From the NCBI RefSeq assembly GCF_021018895.1, contig NC_079366.1:23297896-23361895 (forward strand): DNA of 64,000 bases, written 5' to 3'. This document shows positions 20,311-46,975 of this stretch, piece by piece; positions within the stretch are counted from its first letter, which is position 1; each line of letters opens with the position of its first letter. The DNA comes from Seriola aureovittata (lineage: Eukaryota; Chordata; Actinopteri; Carangiformes; Carangidae). The notes beneath the pieces are model-generated. The model was not told the origin of the DNA and searched no databases. It saw only the letters and a program-made list of their open reading frames with translations. A program made the translations under genes and the position numbers.

Positions 20311-21100
20311 TGTGTTGAGCAGTTTTTTTTTACTGTGATCAGATAATAACATGTTCCACTGTATTAATACGATATTGTTCATTATTGACACTTTTCTACA
20401 GAGACTGGGCTCACTGGACAGTTCAGGTTTGAATGTTTCAGATTAACATCACATATCAGAATCACTGCTGCACACAGTGAGTGTGGGTTTGTAGGGGAGT
20501 GGATGATTTGATGAATGTCTGTGCAGTAGGTTCCCTCCATCTCCTCTCTGCTGCACTGTGGACACACCCCTACAGCCCCATCCAGCACACACAGCAGCAT
20601 CAAGTCAGCCAGCAGCAGCAGGTACCAAACAGGAAGTGATTGAGCAAAGACCAGATCTCACCAAGAAATCATACTAATGAATAGAAAAAACGATCAAATC
20701 AATCAATCGAATAAATAATTTTGGCATATGTTAGTCACATTCTTACTGTACAGTATTATGATAACAATCGTATCAAAAATAAAGACTAAATATGTATTAT
20801 AACCACTTAATTGTAAAACAACCCAAAGAGTTTTTAAGACTTAACATTTTATTGCAGGAACAAAAATTGCAGGTCATTTTTATCAATGTAACTTTAACGA
20901 TGTATTTGGTTATTTCACATTTTATGTTTAAATTGTGTATTTTGTCTGTGGTTTTGTTATTCTTCTTTATTCTTTTACATTTTTGTCTTTGCAGTCTGCA
21001 CTACTCTGAAAGTATAAGCCTTTCCTCTAGACGTAAAAAGACCTTATGAATTGCCTTAGATCTCCATCTACAACATAAACGCCTTATCGCAGTTACTGTC
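20311..21100 (+). other. MSMO1-CPE intergenic spacer
   Basis: About 0.8 kb of unremarkable, AT-rich DNA. No repeat, RNA gene or exon was recognised. Confidence 0.6.
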
Positions 21101-21164
21101 CGAATGGAAAATATCTTTATTCTGAAAATCCTGACCGGATATGTAGGCCTGCATCTTGCGCCTG

Positions 21165-21357
21165 ACTTTACACTGGAGGTTGACTGGGAGTCTGCGCTCA
21201 GGTACAGCAGCGCATCAGAGAGGAGGAGAGAGAGAGAGAGCAGAGGGAGTGATATTTATAGCCTAAAGCGAGGCTGCAGTACAGAGATAAGGCTTGGAAC
21301 CAAGCCGCGGGCAGACAGGCAGGAAGACAGGGCTTAGGGAAAAGAGGACACGTCGAA
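21165..21357 (+). promoter_or_regulatory. cpe: CPE core promoter and 5' UTR
   Basis: GC-rich stretch with a (GA)n run (about 21220-21241) and a TATA-like TATTTATA at 21253-21260, about 100 bp before the ATG. Transcription would start near 21280-21290 if that box is used. The leader would then be about 70 nt and unspliced. Confidence 0.45.
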
Positions 21358-33994
<12,637 letters not shown>

Positions 33995-35065
33995 AGATCG
34001 GACCGTTCGCACATCGATGTAATATATTCAGCATTCTGTGTGCCCGTCCACTCTAAGAAAAGAATATATTGTCTCTTATTTGTTCTGTTCTCTTTCAATC
34101 ATTATTTTAATTGATTATACTGTTTATTAATGTAATGGTTTGCCTCATACTCCTGTCGACTGTTTAAATATCCTGCACACACAATAACGGACACAGGAGG
34201 AACTTGCAGGTAGTTTGATGGCAGTGAGATTGATGTTGATTTCTGTGGTGTTGTGTTCTTTATCGTACACGTGATTGATAACCATAGCACCCATCTATAT
34301 AACCAATGAGTGACTGAATAATTATGGATGTAAAAGAGCTGTTTACATCATTACCACATGGCTCTGTTCATAAGGATTTGTCATTTTTCCTGTTTTAAAT
34401 GTCTCTGTTTCTCCAGGCTTTAGTACAAATACAAACACAAACACACAACCGTGGTGCACACCCTCTCACTTCCCAGTAACTGTAAACACACACTGACAAA
34501 TACTCTGTTTCTTTCCTGTACTATAATAAAAAATACAACTATGGTTTTGAGATAATCAGGGACATTAAAAACACTGTAAAACCACTGTAAACATTATATT
34601 GTAAACAATATATACAGGCAAGCTTATTTCCCTGTATGTTATTGATGTTGAGAATTTTTTTTTTTTTTTTAAACTGATTGCTGCACAGCTTTGATTTTAG
34701 CACAAGGTGAATGGTTATAATATATACTGTATTTATGAAGTAAGTATAGCAAGAACTCTCTGGTTTTGTAACAAAAGAAAATGAAAACAAGGTTATAACA
34801 CATACCACCTTAGTCTACCCAAAGCCATTCCGTCCTATGTGCACTACACAGAGAATACTATAGTATGTAAGAAACCGTGGCAGGAGTTGTTTTTCAAAGA
34901 TAAATTAACACTAATCTTCTGAGTGGACACTGAACGTTTAGCTGACTGTATGGATGCAGTTCACCCGGTTTGAGACCACAGAAGGAATTTATTGAATGTA
35001 TAGCGACAGAAACTGATACAAAATGTAAAGAATGAACTAATTAATAAAACTCCCCTCTTTATGTT
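33995..35065 (+). other. cpe: CPE 3' UTR with two polyadenylation signals
   Basis: AATAAA at 34525-34530 and 35043-35048; the second is followed by a T/G-rich downstream element. No coding signal follows. A T homopolymer lies at about 34657-34670. Confidence 0.55.
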
Positions 35066-35524
35066 GTCAAACTGCAGCGTTGTCCCCTTTTGTTTAAAGA
35101 GTTAACCCAGACATAAACAAGTGATGATGCTTTCAAAAGTAATGCCATGAATCGTGTTATTATTTAACTTCATACAGTATAAAGCTAAATCAAATTAATA
35201 TTTGATGTGACAGCACCAGTAGAACAGCCCCAGTTCTCTGGCTGGTGGGTTTTCCAAGCATCAGGCTGTATGATAGTAGGTATAGTATGTATCAATAGTA
35301 GGTCTATATGTTTTATTTAGGTGTCATGCCAAACATCTGATTACAAGACATTACTATTTCACATAACATGCACGAATACACAATAGAAAAAGAGGAGAGA
35401 GAGAAAAAAAGTTATTTTCTTTCAAATAACATTTGTGTGGAAAAAAAAGAAGATATTTACAATTCAGCGGTACTGTGCATTATCCAGAGTCAATGTCTTT
35501 TTCTTATAATTTTTGTTGCCTCTA

Positions 35525-35660
35525 AAGCGGATGGTTGCAGTAGGAGAGAAGCAGCGAGGACAACATGGAGCCATGGGTCGGACTCGAACTCGTGGACGCT
35601 CCGGTCCAAACTTAACTATATTGATACGCGTTCAACCAGGTGAGCCACAGGGACGACACA
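35525..35660 (-). mobile_element. tRNA-derived SINE head (or tRNA relic)
   Basis: On the minus strand the order is GTGGCTCACCTGGTTGAACG (A-box-like), then ACGAGTTCGAGTCCGACCC (B box). This is the arrangement of a tRNA-derived polymerase III promoter. It does not fold convincingly into a complete tRNA. Confidence 0.5.
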
Positions 35661-37279
35661 AATCCTTACCTGATTTTATGTGAGTAAACAAGGTAGCCTA
35701 TTGCGCATTTCCTAGTAATAAATCTGAGAGAGAACAGGAAACAAAATGTGACGGGGCCAAACGTTAAATGCAGTCGCTTCTATTGCTGGCCGTTAGGGGG
35801 TAGAAAAAAAACTTTAAACAGGCCAACATATGGATAGTACACAGCTACCATCAACAAACCAACATCTCATAAAGTTATGGGTGTAACATTATCGTCCCCC
35901 TGGAGTCCTGTTTTTATCCACCCGAAGAGTGTAAGTCCAGTGTTATCTCTCCTTTCTAGCGTTGGTTTGGTCTTGATCCAAACAACTGCAGCTAGTTAGC
36001 TTAAATGCTAAAACTTCCCCATTTGCTGGTTGCTAACTTTAGTCTGATTGCCTAGTTGTTGCTTGGCTGACAGTAAAGTTCATTATGTTATTTTCCTGGA
36101 AATATCACTTCGTTCAGTAATTCGTTTGGCACTTTGGCTGAGTAGCCAAACTTTCAGATCTTGGTCTTCCTCAAGCTTGTATTTTGAATGCATGTAATTT
36201 GTGTGTACAGCCCTTGAGTATTAGCAAGTCGAAGTTTTTTCTCATTTTGAAATTACATTACAATATCTTTACCAATGTGTGCACAGTGTTGGTGTCTAAT
36301 GAAGTCAGTGAAATATGAAATAGTGTGTCAGTGAAAGTTAAAGAGAAGACATGCTTGGCCAGAAACTTAAAGGCTCTGCACACCTATGGGTTATTTACAC
36401 AGGTGATTTCACATATTTTAGCTGATTAGACCTCTTGTGTGGGCATGGTTTGATTGACATCCGTTTGCTTTCTCACGCAGAAAATATTACACCTTTATCA
36501 TTTTCATTAGTGTATAGCCCAGTCACCCCACATCATTCCCAGCATACCTCCAATCAGGCAGAATAAGTGAAAACACCTGTCTCTGTGTGCGCGCATGTGT
36601 GTATATATGCAGGGCCTTTAAACAGACTTGCAGACAAACAGCGATGACCAATGAGGAACAAGGTGGTAAGAGGGAAAAGGTGTTTTCCATTGACTCATTA
36701 AGTTAAGTGCGAGTCATGTGTGGTCGCAGAGCCTGCAAGGACATCAAATTAGAAACACGGGCAGGATGAATATAAGGGCAGTGCATTTTCTCAGGAAGCT
36801 TTTTGTCAGTGTGTGAGCATGTTTTCCTATGTGATACTACTGTTCACCTTGGCTGCACGTACCTCATACATGTTTTTAATGTCAATTAACACCATTACTG
36901 TGCACAATAGGCCTTTTTCACGGAAGACACTTTTATGTGGGAAAAGCACAGGTGTAAACAATAAAATGAATGAAGCCTGAATTCCATTTAGCTGCTTCGG
37001 TTTCAGGGTCCTGGTATTGTGCATGCTGGGTTACAGTGGCATTGTCATGATTTATAGAAACATTTTAATAGTACAGAGCTATTGTTAATGTCATGAGTAA
37101 TATACTACTCCTATGAACAAGTGCAAGGATCGTGCAAGTCTAGAGTGTTACTTTCAAACATAGACATATCTGAGTGACTGAGTCTATCTCTGAATACAAC
37201 TTCTACATACATGTGAATATCTGTATCCTCTGGCCTAAAGCAGAAATGCATTGTTACCCAACTATTCACTCCCCATTGT

Positions 37280-37308
37280 ACACACACACACACACACACA
37301 CACACACC
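37280..37308. repeat. (CA)n microsatellite
   Basis: 29 bp of CA between CPE and TLL1. Confidence 0.9.
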
Positions 37309-37629
37309 GAGCAACGGTGGAACTTTTAGTCCAACTATGCGGTTGAATCAGCTGTTTTAGCATTAGATGCTAACTCTGCAGATCAATGGCCCTCTCGGTC
37401 TATTAGTCATACCGGCCCTATTAGCATCTGCTATTAGCATCTCCTCATCAATACCATTGATCAAGCTGCTCTGGCTTCAGGAGTGGGGCGCACAGAGAGA
37501 GAATAGGACATTAATCTGATCAGACAGTCAACATCAGTCAAATCTGATTGTAGACAACATGAGGTGAAGCTTTACAGAATGACACATAACAAGTCTTCAT
37601 CATGTAATGTTAGTGTTAAAGTATTTTCT

Positions 37630-37865
37630 TTTTAAATTTATGAAATGTAATGAAAACAGGTTGTCATAATCGATTAGTAAGTGAATTGATAAGTTGACTT
37701 TCTGTTTTTCTCTTTGTTTTATATCACTGTTCATCAAATGTGTTTGAGTTTTGGACTGTTGGACGGACAAAACAAGATATCTAAAAAGTCATATTCGCAT
37801 TGGGAAATTGTGATGAGTGTTTTTCACAGTTTCCCAACATTTTTATAAAGGTAAGGATTCATCAG
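37630..37865. mobile_element. CGATTA-type dispersed repeat fragment
   Basis: Contains TCATAATCGATTAGTAAG, TTTATATCACTGTTCATC, GGACAAAACAAGATATCT and CACAGTTTCCCAACATTTT. It shares motifs in the same order with the innermost repeat at 3040-3395. Confidence 0.45.
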
Positions 37866-37889
37866 AGAGGAGGATCTGCAGGTTAAATT

Positions 37890-38060
37890 TTATTAAACTT
37901 TATTTATGTAGCACCTTTCACACAGGTTGGTGTTATTCTGACAAGCTAATAATAAGAGAGTTCAAATGTAAACAGTAAAACTATTTGATATGAATGCACA
38001 TGAGCAATAAAAAAGCAATAAAAAAAGGTTTAAAAGAGAATAATAATTAAAATAAAGTAC
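37890..38060. repeat. Dispersed-repeat fragment
   Basis: TTTATTTATGTAGCACCTTTCACA, split by a decayed middle from an AGCAATAAAAAAGG tail, resembles a common teleost retroelement 3' end. Low certainty. Confidence 0.3.
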
Positions 38061-40109
38061 ACGATAAGTAAAGTCAATGAGAAGGAGTGGAAAAATTCAA
38101 AACATGAATCAAATAAAAGAAATGATTAAATGAAATTACAAGATATTTTATGAGGTATTATTTGGAAAAAATTGCACAGCACAACACAGATGACTGCAGA
38201 CAAGAAAAACTGTAAAACATCAGAAATTTGGCTTTTAATACATCAGAGAAGTGCTCTTGTTCATGGCTCCTAGTTGAAACTGTCATTTCATCCTTAATCC
38301 TGCAGATGACAGTAGTGTGCTGATGACCTGACAATCACTGAGACATGTTTCAGTACAGTGTCTGCAGTTCATCTGGATGGATGAACTGGACGGATCGACC
38401 GCCTGGTCATGGATCATTGTTTGTATGTGGATTTGAGCTCTTGCATCATAGGAAGTGGCTGTTGTTAGTTGTGGAGTTTGTGGACTGTTCCTCATTAGAG
38501 AGTGGTTTCCTCTTCAGAGCCCACCAACTCCCACAAGTTCAAAGTGGCTGCAGGCCACAACCTCATATAGCTGGAAAATTGTACTTATTTGTGCAAGAAA
38601 GCGCATGTAATCTTTTTCATCTGATATGTAAAAAAAGATGTATGAAGCAGAGTCGCTGGCCATGAGAACATCAACAACTGTTGAGAACACAAAACAGCAC
38701 ATCCTCTCCTCTGTACTTTCAGTTAAGAATTAAGTAAGGCCAAGGATCAGTGGAGCAGACTGCCAACAAACAATGAGACTATGCATCACAAAGGCACTTA
38801 CTAATCAAAGCAAAGGGTGAAAAGTTAAAAGTGAACAAACATTTTAATCGCTGCGATCTACTTATGATTATTTGGTAAATAGTTTTGGTTTACTTTCCCT
38901 ACACTCAAATAGGAGCAGTGTTCATATTTTTTGAATGCTTTGTTTATTTAGTGTAGGTGATTTTTAAGTTAATGATCTGTAATGAATAGGGATGTCACAA
39001 TACCAGCAATTTGGTAGTCAGTACCAATACCAATACAATTCCAAGATTGTTGATACCAAATTTGATATCACAGCATAAACAGAAAACCACAGAGGCAACA
39101 GTGTGCTAACAAATGCACACATATGTGCACGCCCACTCACACACCCTTACACATGCACAAGTTTAAATTGACTCACATGGTGACAGACCCATGGTGTGAA
39201 AATATGAATTTAAAAAGTCAGCATACTGGCAACTCTCTTCTATGGAAAGTAGCTTACGTTTGTCCAAAAAGGCGTTAGATTGCTGATAAAAGGTTTTTCT
39301 TTGAAAAACAGCCTGAAAAGTCGATTAATGTAGCACCAAAGTTGGCCCACTTTTGTGGTCCAGACAAAAAAGATAGTAAGTAAAGTAATGTAAAACACCA
39401 ATACAATAATTAAATTAAATTTCTGTCTTTATATACATTAAAAATGAGACCAAACCTCATAAAACTTCCCTTGGTAATCATTAGTCTTTCTGATTAACAG
39501 GAATAAAACTCTATCATCATGTTCCCACCACTACTCAAAGACTGAACTGGATAAATTGAGAAAGGTTAAAACTTTGTGGAAATATTTTGTTAAACGGGTT
39601 TAATGACCTTGAGACAATTACTTTTTTTAATCTTAAATCCCATAGTTCTGTTCTACTTGACTCTGCTACATAAAATTACTTCAGACTAGTTCATCATGGT
39701 CAGTGTTCTCTATGATAAATTACCTTATAACTACTAGCGCTTGAATAGAAAAAACATGCTTAACATACGTTGCTCAGGAAATTAACTTCTTTGCTCTGTC
39801 ATGTGCTGTGTGGGAACTTGAGTCTATAAACTCTGTGAACAAACAAGCCCACTGGTGTGCCTCTTTCTAAGTGTATGTGTAAATGCACTGCAATGGTCTG
39901 AACTGTCACTGATGATACCTTCTTTTCTTGTAGGTGGTGCAGGTTAACAGGTGTAGAACAGCTGTCCTCCTGTGAAGAATCTGCTAAACGTGACCGAGTG
40001 AGTCTGCGAGTGATTTACAAGCGGAGAGGTACTTTGCATTAAAAAAATGCTGTTAAGCTGATTCAGTCATACCAATCTTTTTCATGAACTGGAGGAAGAC
40101 ATCAATTTT

Positions 40110-40113
40110 CACA

Positions 40114-40182
<69 letters not shown>

Positions 40183-40190
40183 ACGCACAC
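40110..40190. repeat. (CA)n microsatellite
   Basis: About 80 bp of CA with CG interruptions at its 3' end. A second array follows 140 bp later. Confidence 0.95.
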
Positions 40191-40327
40191 CCAGAGTCTA
40201 AGGTCTTCGCTGCTTATTTCTACAGTCTCTCTGAAAGGAAGCATATCTGCAGGGAGCAGAGGCCAGGGCACACACACAATCCCAAGTTCCTGAAGAAGTG
40301 CTATGTCAGCAAGGGGCTACTGTTTAC

Positions 40328-40331
<4 letters not shown>

Positions 40332-40404
<73 letters not shown>
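40332..40404. repeat. (CA)n microsatellite
   Basis: 73 bp of perfect CA. Confidence 0.95.
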
Positions 40405-40405
<1 letters not shown>

Positions 40406-43400
40406 CATCTTCGGCTTTCAGAGGGGCGAAGTGGTGCGAACAGGAGGACTTGGTCTGTTATGGACTTTAGATTCACATAAATCTAACTCAGCATCTTTGG
40501 TCTTTTGTCCAACTGTTACCCTCCTTTTGCAGCAATGAAAAAATGACCAGATCAACAAATAATTCAGTCTAATAGTGTCTAGTCTTCAACTCTTTTATGC
40601 CTCTAACTGCAAAATCTGTAAATGTGCGGGGTTAGATATATACATGTCAGGCAAGTGAAATTTCACTTTACAATACCCTGAAATAAGCATCAAGGCAACA
40701 CTAGAGATTCTCATTAGAATTAATATACATCTATAATCCCTTCTTTCTTTTCACCAAATAAAGCCACAATATTTGAATTAAAATTATTTGCAACATCTCT
40801 CTTGATATTTCCGACTCATGCTGTGTGTTCAAGCACACAATTGTACTGCCACACTTATCTGAAGTTTATTTAAGATTTCCAGAGATGCTAAATATGTCAC
40901 GTGAAGCATAGGGTGATGTCTGTTACATGTAGCATGAGACACCTACAATTTTCCATTTGATGTACTGTCGAAGACAAAAAAGGCATCTGGGATTTGAATA
41001 TTTTACACACTGTAAATGTGATGTAGCTTAGCTTAAATAAAGCACTTAAATGATCAAGTACAGGAAATATATGTGGTGCTGTTAAACTGAGTGGAGAATA
41101 TGTTTTTTTTTTTTTTTTAACTGTCGAGACATGGGGAAAATTAGGGGGAAAACATTTAGTTTTGATATGAAGTAACATGAAGTAATATTAGTGCAAGTAC
41201 TGATACTAAGTCTGCAACTAATGATGATTTTGAATGAAATAATGTACAGATTATTTTTTTCTAATAATCACGCATAAACACTGAAATGTGCCCAATGTCA
41301 TTTCCCATTTTATTTGACTAAGAGTCCAACATCTAAAAATATTCAGTTTACAATCAAAAATGATAAAGAAAAGTAACAAATCATCACATTTGAGAAGTTA
41401 TTCAGAAGAAAGACTAAACCACACCAACCATGCTGGACCCCATCTGATGGTTTTTGTTTCATCTCACCAGAGAAGGTGCTGCCAGTGTTCCTCAGACTTC
41501 TTTTGATCTTCTTTGACAAAGTTTAAACTTACAGTTTGATGCAGTTTTGTGAAGAACAGTTTTCTTTTTGGATGCTGTCCTTAGAGACTGACTTTATTCA
41601 ATGTCCTTTGCGCTGTCTGATCAGTCACCAAACAACACCAATTTCCACAGGTAACCAAGTCAGAATCACTAACCTGTCTGGTTTTCAATGGCAAATTGTA
41701 TCGATAGTGAAGTGTGTGTGGCGTCATTTTTCAAGAGCGACCACCGCTCCTCCTTATGATATTGGTAGTATAGCTCTTCCTGTACCACCGTGCTGCATCC
41801 GTGTTTCATCCTATGCTCAGTGGCCGTAGACGTAATCCAAACCAAAACCTGGTTCATGTAGTCAGTGGAAGTTGAAATCACAGGTGTAATTAAATTTGTT
41901 GTAGTGATCGCAGGTAAATTGACTTTTGTTATGCTGAAGTTGCACTTTGAGGCCTGTATTTTGAATGTAGTCTATCCTATTTTGTTGTATACTGTAGCTG
42001 TATCTGTACTAGTGAAGAATATAGAAGAAGAAGAGTTGTATAGGGGTGTAAAAGGTCAACGGTCTAATTCAACTGCTTCTCTGAGCACAGCGATTTTACA
42101 CTCAGGCATTTATCAAAAGAACATTATATATTGTTGTCACAGAGACAATATCCATCCCATTTTCCCTGTCTCCTTTTCCATTATTTCTCTCTATGTTTTT
42201 CCATCTCTTTCTTGTTGCAGCTGCTGCCGTCTTTGCACGCCAGCATGCATCCTGTGTTCATTCTTCTTCTCCCCTGTCGGTAAATTCTGGTGGCATGAAA
42301 ACAAAACTGGTCCGTGTCATCTTTCTCAACACACGACCGGGATCATGAATGTGTGCCCCGAGCTGGCACGTGCACACCCACGCAGTCACGCCCACATGCA
42401 CAAACACACAACAGGCAGTGGAGGAGAGATGAAGGTGGAGAATCTGAGCCTTCAGAGATGCAAAAAAAAGAGGAAATAAGAACAGGAGAGAGAGAATGGC
42501 AAGCACAGCTTGGCATTTAAACAGAGGATTTCCTCTCAGTACCTCGTCTTCCCTCGGCTCTTTCTGTTTACATAAGGAGAGACTACTTCACATTGCTTGT
42601 TTGAGTATCCGAGAGTGTGTTTGTGCATATGTGTGTGTGTTTTCCCTAGTAACAGCCATCATTTATAATATAGTGAAACATAAAAATCAAAAGATAAAGT
42701 TTCACACTGGACCTTCATGGATTTACTGCAGGTCTGGCTCAGTGACTTGCTTAAAAAAAGCTTTTATAATATTGCCAAACTTTCCCTCAAATTGCTCCAA
42801 AGTAAATACCTTCTCATAGTTTTTTATTTATTCGGCACAAATCAAATCTAAGAAATAACAGTGACGAAGAAATTAAACTGCACAGACAATTTTGGAGCCC
42901 CTAAGTAATATCCAAGTCTTATCATCCTCTGTTGTGCTCCACTGTGGTGTCAGCAGACTGTCTTCCTGTGGCATTTTAGCCAAAAGGTGATGGATGTCTC
43001 TGGCCACCTCTTTGCTCCCTCTGGGGGAATTTCATAAAACACTTAAGACACTATCATAGTCAGCAGGCCTGAGAGAAAACATAATATTTCCTTTTTTTCT
43101 TACCTCAGGTATTCTTATCATTTTAGCTTTGTCTTCATTTTCCCTCCTTTGCCTGCTCTGACTCCTCTGTCCCAATCTTTTATCAGCTGTCAAAGGCTTT
43201 TTTTTCTCTTTTTACTGATTATCTTGTACAGCATGTCCTGTAAGAAAGGTTGGGAGGGCACAGTCAGTGACCATTGACTGTAAGGAACTCATGTTCTAGC
43301 ATAGGTCCGCATCTTACACTTAAGGCTCAGCGGAGTTGGTGGAGAAACCAAAGAACCCAACACAACTAGGTTTTTTTTTATCTTAGTCACCCGTCAATAA

Positions 43401-43510
43401 TAATTTCTGCTATATGCAAGGACATTGTTGTAATTGTGTCAATGGAGTTAAATTCACCAGCGTGCTAGTGTGGTCGAAAGTGTGCTCTTTTGCACCTGTA
43501 GCCACACTCG

Positions 43511-43548
43511 CATCCATCCATCCATCCATCCATCCATCCATCCATCCA
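43511..43548. repeat. (CCAT)n microsatellite
   Basis: About nine perfect CATC units. Confidence 0.95.
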
Positions 43549-44359
43549 CGTTTCATTTCCTTTTGCGAGATGGTGTTGCTGCGCATGAGTGATTACAGTG
43601 GTTGGAGAAGTAAGCTGCACAAATTGCCAAGATTATTCTAAATAGCTGTAGGCTACAAAGGTTTCAGGGCTGCAAAAGCACAACACAGAGGTTGAGTATT
43701 TAACTGAGCAGTTAATTAAATTTTGTGAGATCCAAGTCAAATGTCAAGTCTTGTCCAAGCAAGTTGTATTTCAAGAGTAAGGTCCTTGAGGGCAAGTCTG
43801 AATCCAGTCACAAGTCTTCATCTTCAATTCTAATTTTTTCAGGTCCGTGAATGCAGACCATTACAATTACACATCATTGACCTTTGTGGTAACAGCAAAG
43901 ATCAACTCAGTGAATCGGCCTAATAATTAAACATTCAGGGTGTTTTTCAATGCTACCGTCACATCCATTTATTTTTTATTATTGTAGTAAAAACTGCTCT
44001 CATTGAAGTTGGATCTTTTAGTGAATCAAGCCTCAAGTAAATCAAATCTCTGAGATGTCCGAGTCCAAGTAATATCAGACTGAAAAGCACTGTGTCACTG
44101 CCCACTCTGGCTCACAGTTTCACTTCTGTTTCACTGCTGACCACATCCTGTATCAATGATGGGTGTGAGTGGGTGTGGTCTGAAGTCTCCTCTGTTGCTC
44201 CTGTAGCCACACTCCCACTGATATCACATTTATTTCCACACCCTTGAGTGCGCTTCTACATAACTAACGCAAGACAAAGGTCAGCAAACAGAAGATTTGA
44301 TTCTGCTGTTAAGCTGGTCTTTAATTTAAACTCGTTTTTTGCAGCCACATTGTTTATTT

Positions 44360-44960
44360 ATTTATTTATTATTGGCCACCTGGGGGCAGCAAAACAAGCT
44401 ATAAACACAACATTGACTTACACACACATACATGTCACAAACTTTTGGACCCGACTGCAGCCTACGTACATACATATTACCTTATGGAGTTGATGTGGCA
44501 GACTTGTTGGCAAGCAAGTCATCTTTCCGCTTCCCATTCAGCAGATACGGAGCATCATAACCATTCATTTCATGTTTCTGGTGCCCTGACAAGTGTAACC
44601 TAAATATTCACTTTCCTCTCAGCTTTGTCAACTCCAACAATTTACCATCTGAAATACACTTTACTGTGGTCACCGGTTAGTGGCTAACTTTGTCCGTCAG
44701 GCGTCTGATGCTGTACGAGTGCTGGATTTATCGCAGCTTTTTGCTAAAACAGCTGCTGCATCTGGAAGTTTGATGAGGGTGGTGAGACTGAACCAAAACA
44801 GTGAAGTGGCGAGCCATAAAAATCCAAGCAATAAGCTGAAAGACGATGCTCTGAAAATGCTCATGAGCAGTGACCAAAGCTGGGTGACAATTCTGTGGGT
44901 TTGTCACTATGAATCATCCCTTGCGCATTACTTAAAACATTACTTAGCGCAGCTTTAAAT
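44360..44960. mobile_element. Dispersed repeat with CTCF-like motif at its left end
   Basis: Begins near TTGGCCACCTGGGGGCAGCA (CTCF-like core at 44376-44389) and ends near GCATTACTTAAAACATTACT. Includes a 92-codon ORF (44680-44958) without recognised homology. Recalled as a recurrent teleost sequence. Confidence 0.35.
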
Positions 44961-46439
44961 CTTGAGTCGAGTCAAGTCTCAAGTCCACATTTCTGGTAAT
45001 TAGCTGTATTTTGGCAAAATTATGTTTTGTATTTGGAAACAAGTACACTGAAAAATTAGTAAAATTAGTATTTTAAGAACATAGTGAGCATATGGATGAA
45101 CGGCAGAGAAGTGAATTTTACTGTAGATGTTTATCTGGAGTAAAAATTGGCCATTGTAGGGATATGTTGCTACTGAGTGAACTCACTGTACAGGTACAGC
45201 AGTGTGAGAAAGTTACAAACTTTGATAACCACTTTTCAATAACTCAAAAAACTGATTTTGGACAGCGTATACCTTTTTAAGTTAAACAAGTGCAGTACAA
45301 ACCTTGTGGAGTTTAGCTATACTGCATATAGAATTGATGGGAAAGTGTGTTTGAGGAAAACAAAGCTAATAATAGTGCTCCAGTACCTGCAGACCACAGC
45401 ACTTGGCGGAGTCTCGAGGGGCTGCTGCTCACATTGAGGGTTCCTCCTGGTTTGTGTGTGGAGGTGTGAGTGTGTGTGCGGTCTCAGGGAGGTGGTCAGT
45501 GTGCTGGGTCAGAATGCTGGCGAGGTACTTTCACAGAGTTTCAGAGACGCACTGATCGATAAATGCTTTAAATAGGGACACAAATACCTGCACACAGCAT
45601 TAATCTCAATAGCTGGATCCTATTTAAGAAGGAAGCATTTTGCTGAATAGATTGGCTGGATGGCAACCACATGCAGCTACAGTAAGTGGTTGGAGAGGCC
45701 CAAACGCCACTCAATGCCTTCCCCAGCGTTAATTAGCAAGTGCTCAGGAGGGAAATCCAGACCACAAACACACAGATACACACTGAGACACACACACAAT
45801 GTGGTATTAAGGTTTTTTCGACACAGTGGCCCGAGTTTTGGTTTATTTAGTTTAATCCTCAGATTGTACACTAGTTCTGGATGCCTGTGCACACACTGAC
45901 AAATAACAAACTAGACACAAGAAATGCTGCCATAACAGTAGTAACACTAACACTCAAATAACACATATTCCAAGAGGACATTAGTGTTGCTTAGGAACCC
46001 ACCTAGCCACAAATAACATACAGTGTATTTAATCATTGTGTATTTATTTGATTAACTGATAAATAAAAGGCAGATGATAAGAGGTGCACCTGAGAACAGA
46101 ACCAATTAAACAATTAATGAATATGAAATGAAACCTTGGAAATGAACATTTGTGAAAACAATACAAACAAAATCAAACAAAGGAAACCAATATCTTTGAA
46201 GCAACTTTCTAAATCTTTCTGAAGTGGATCATAGCATCTGTAAACAGTGACTCAACAGACTAATAAAATCACGAATCAGGGAATGTCCTTCAAAATGAAA
46301 TATGGTTTGAACTCCTCGTTTTTTCCTCCGAAACCTTTTATAATCATAAGTCAAGTCAATCTTAGATCTAGCCTTTTTAATAAATGTGTTAATCTTACAT
46401 GGCATATATGGCAATGTCCGTTTGTCCAGCTCTTTGTCC

Positions 46440-46975
46440 CAGACTGAAATATGGATTGGATGGATTGCCATGAAGTTTTGTACAGATGTTCATCGTTCCC
46501 AGAGGATGAATTCTACCGGCTTCAATGATCCCCTGACTTTTTGGTTGGCACCACCAGTAGAAATCTGATGCTTTTAGTGAACAGCTGTTTGATTAATTGC
46601 TATGACACTAGTACAAATATTCATGGTGCCCAAAGGACGGATGTCAATGACTTTGCAGATCCCAATTTTTCCTCTGGTGCCACCAGCAGGTTAATGTTCT
46701 CACTTATCCTGTAACATCTGTTTGTCGGATTGGCACATGCACTGTATCTTGGTACTTAAGCGTTACCCTGACTTTTCCTCTATAACGCCAACTTGATGTT
46801 CACATTTGTGGTTTTGAGTGAACTATTGGACACAAACTATTGGATAGATTGTAGTGACATTTGTTGAGGATAAGAATATCCCCCTCAGGATGAATATGAA
46901 TAACTTTGGTGATCTCTTGACTTTTCCAGCACCACCATCAGGTCACGTTTTTATTTTGTCCAATACTTAGGATCA
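46440..46975. repeat. Diverged tandem repeat, about 115-135-bp unit, four copies
   Basis: Copies start near 46462, 46591, 46727 and 46842. Recurring blocks are GGATTGCCATGAAGTTTTG, AGAGGATGAATTCTA, GATCCCCTGACTTTTT and CACCACCAGTAG, with variants such as TGCCACCAGCAGGTTAATG and CACCACCATCAGGTCACG. The third copy is the most decayed. Confidence 0.7.

Noticed and set aside
35540..35640. Functional tRNA gene
   Set aside because: B box is good, but acceptor and anticodon stems do not pair; better explained as a SINE head.
38290..38400. TGATGA...CTGA as a C/D-box snoRNA, or hairpin as a microRNA
   Set aside because: C and D boxes are too close, there is no terminal stem, and no known miRNA seed arrangement.
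41865..42479. 204-codon ORF between CPE and TLL1
   Set aside because: Begins without a convincing start, has no domain or splice context, and contains a TC-rich stretch; likely chance in intergenic DNA.
44680..44958. 92-codon ORF as a novel gene
   Set aside because: Sits inside a sequence I recall as a dispersed teleost repeat; no start context or splice sites.
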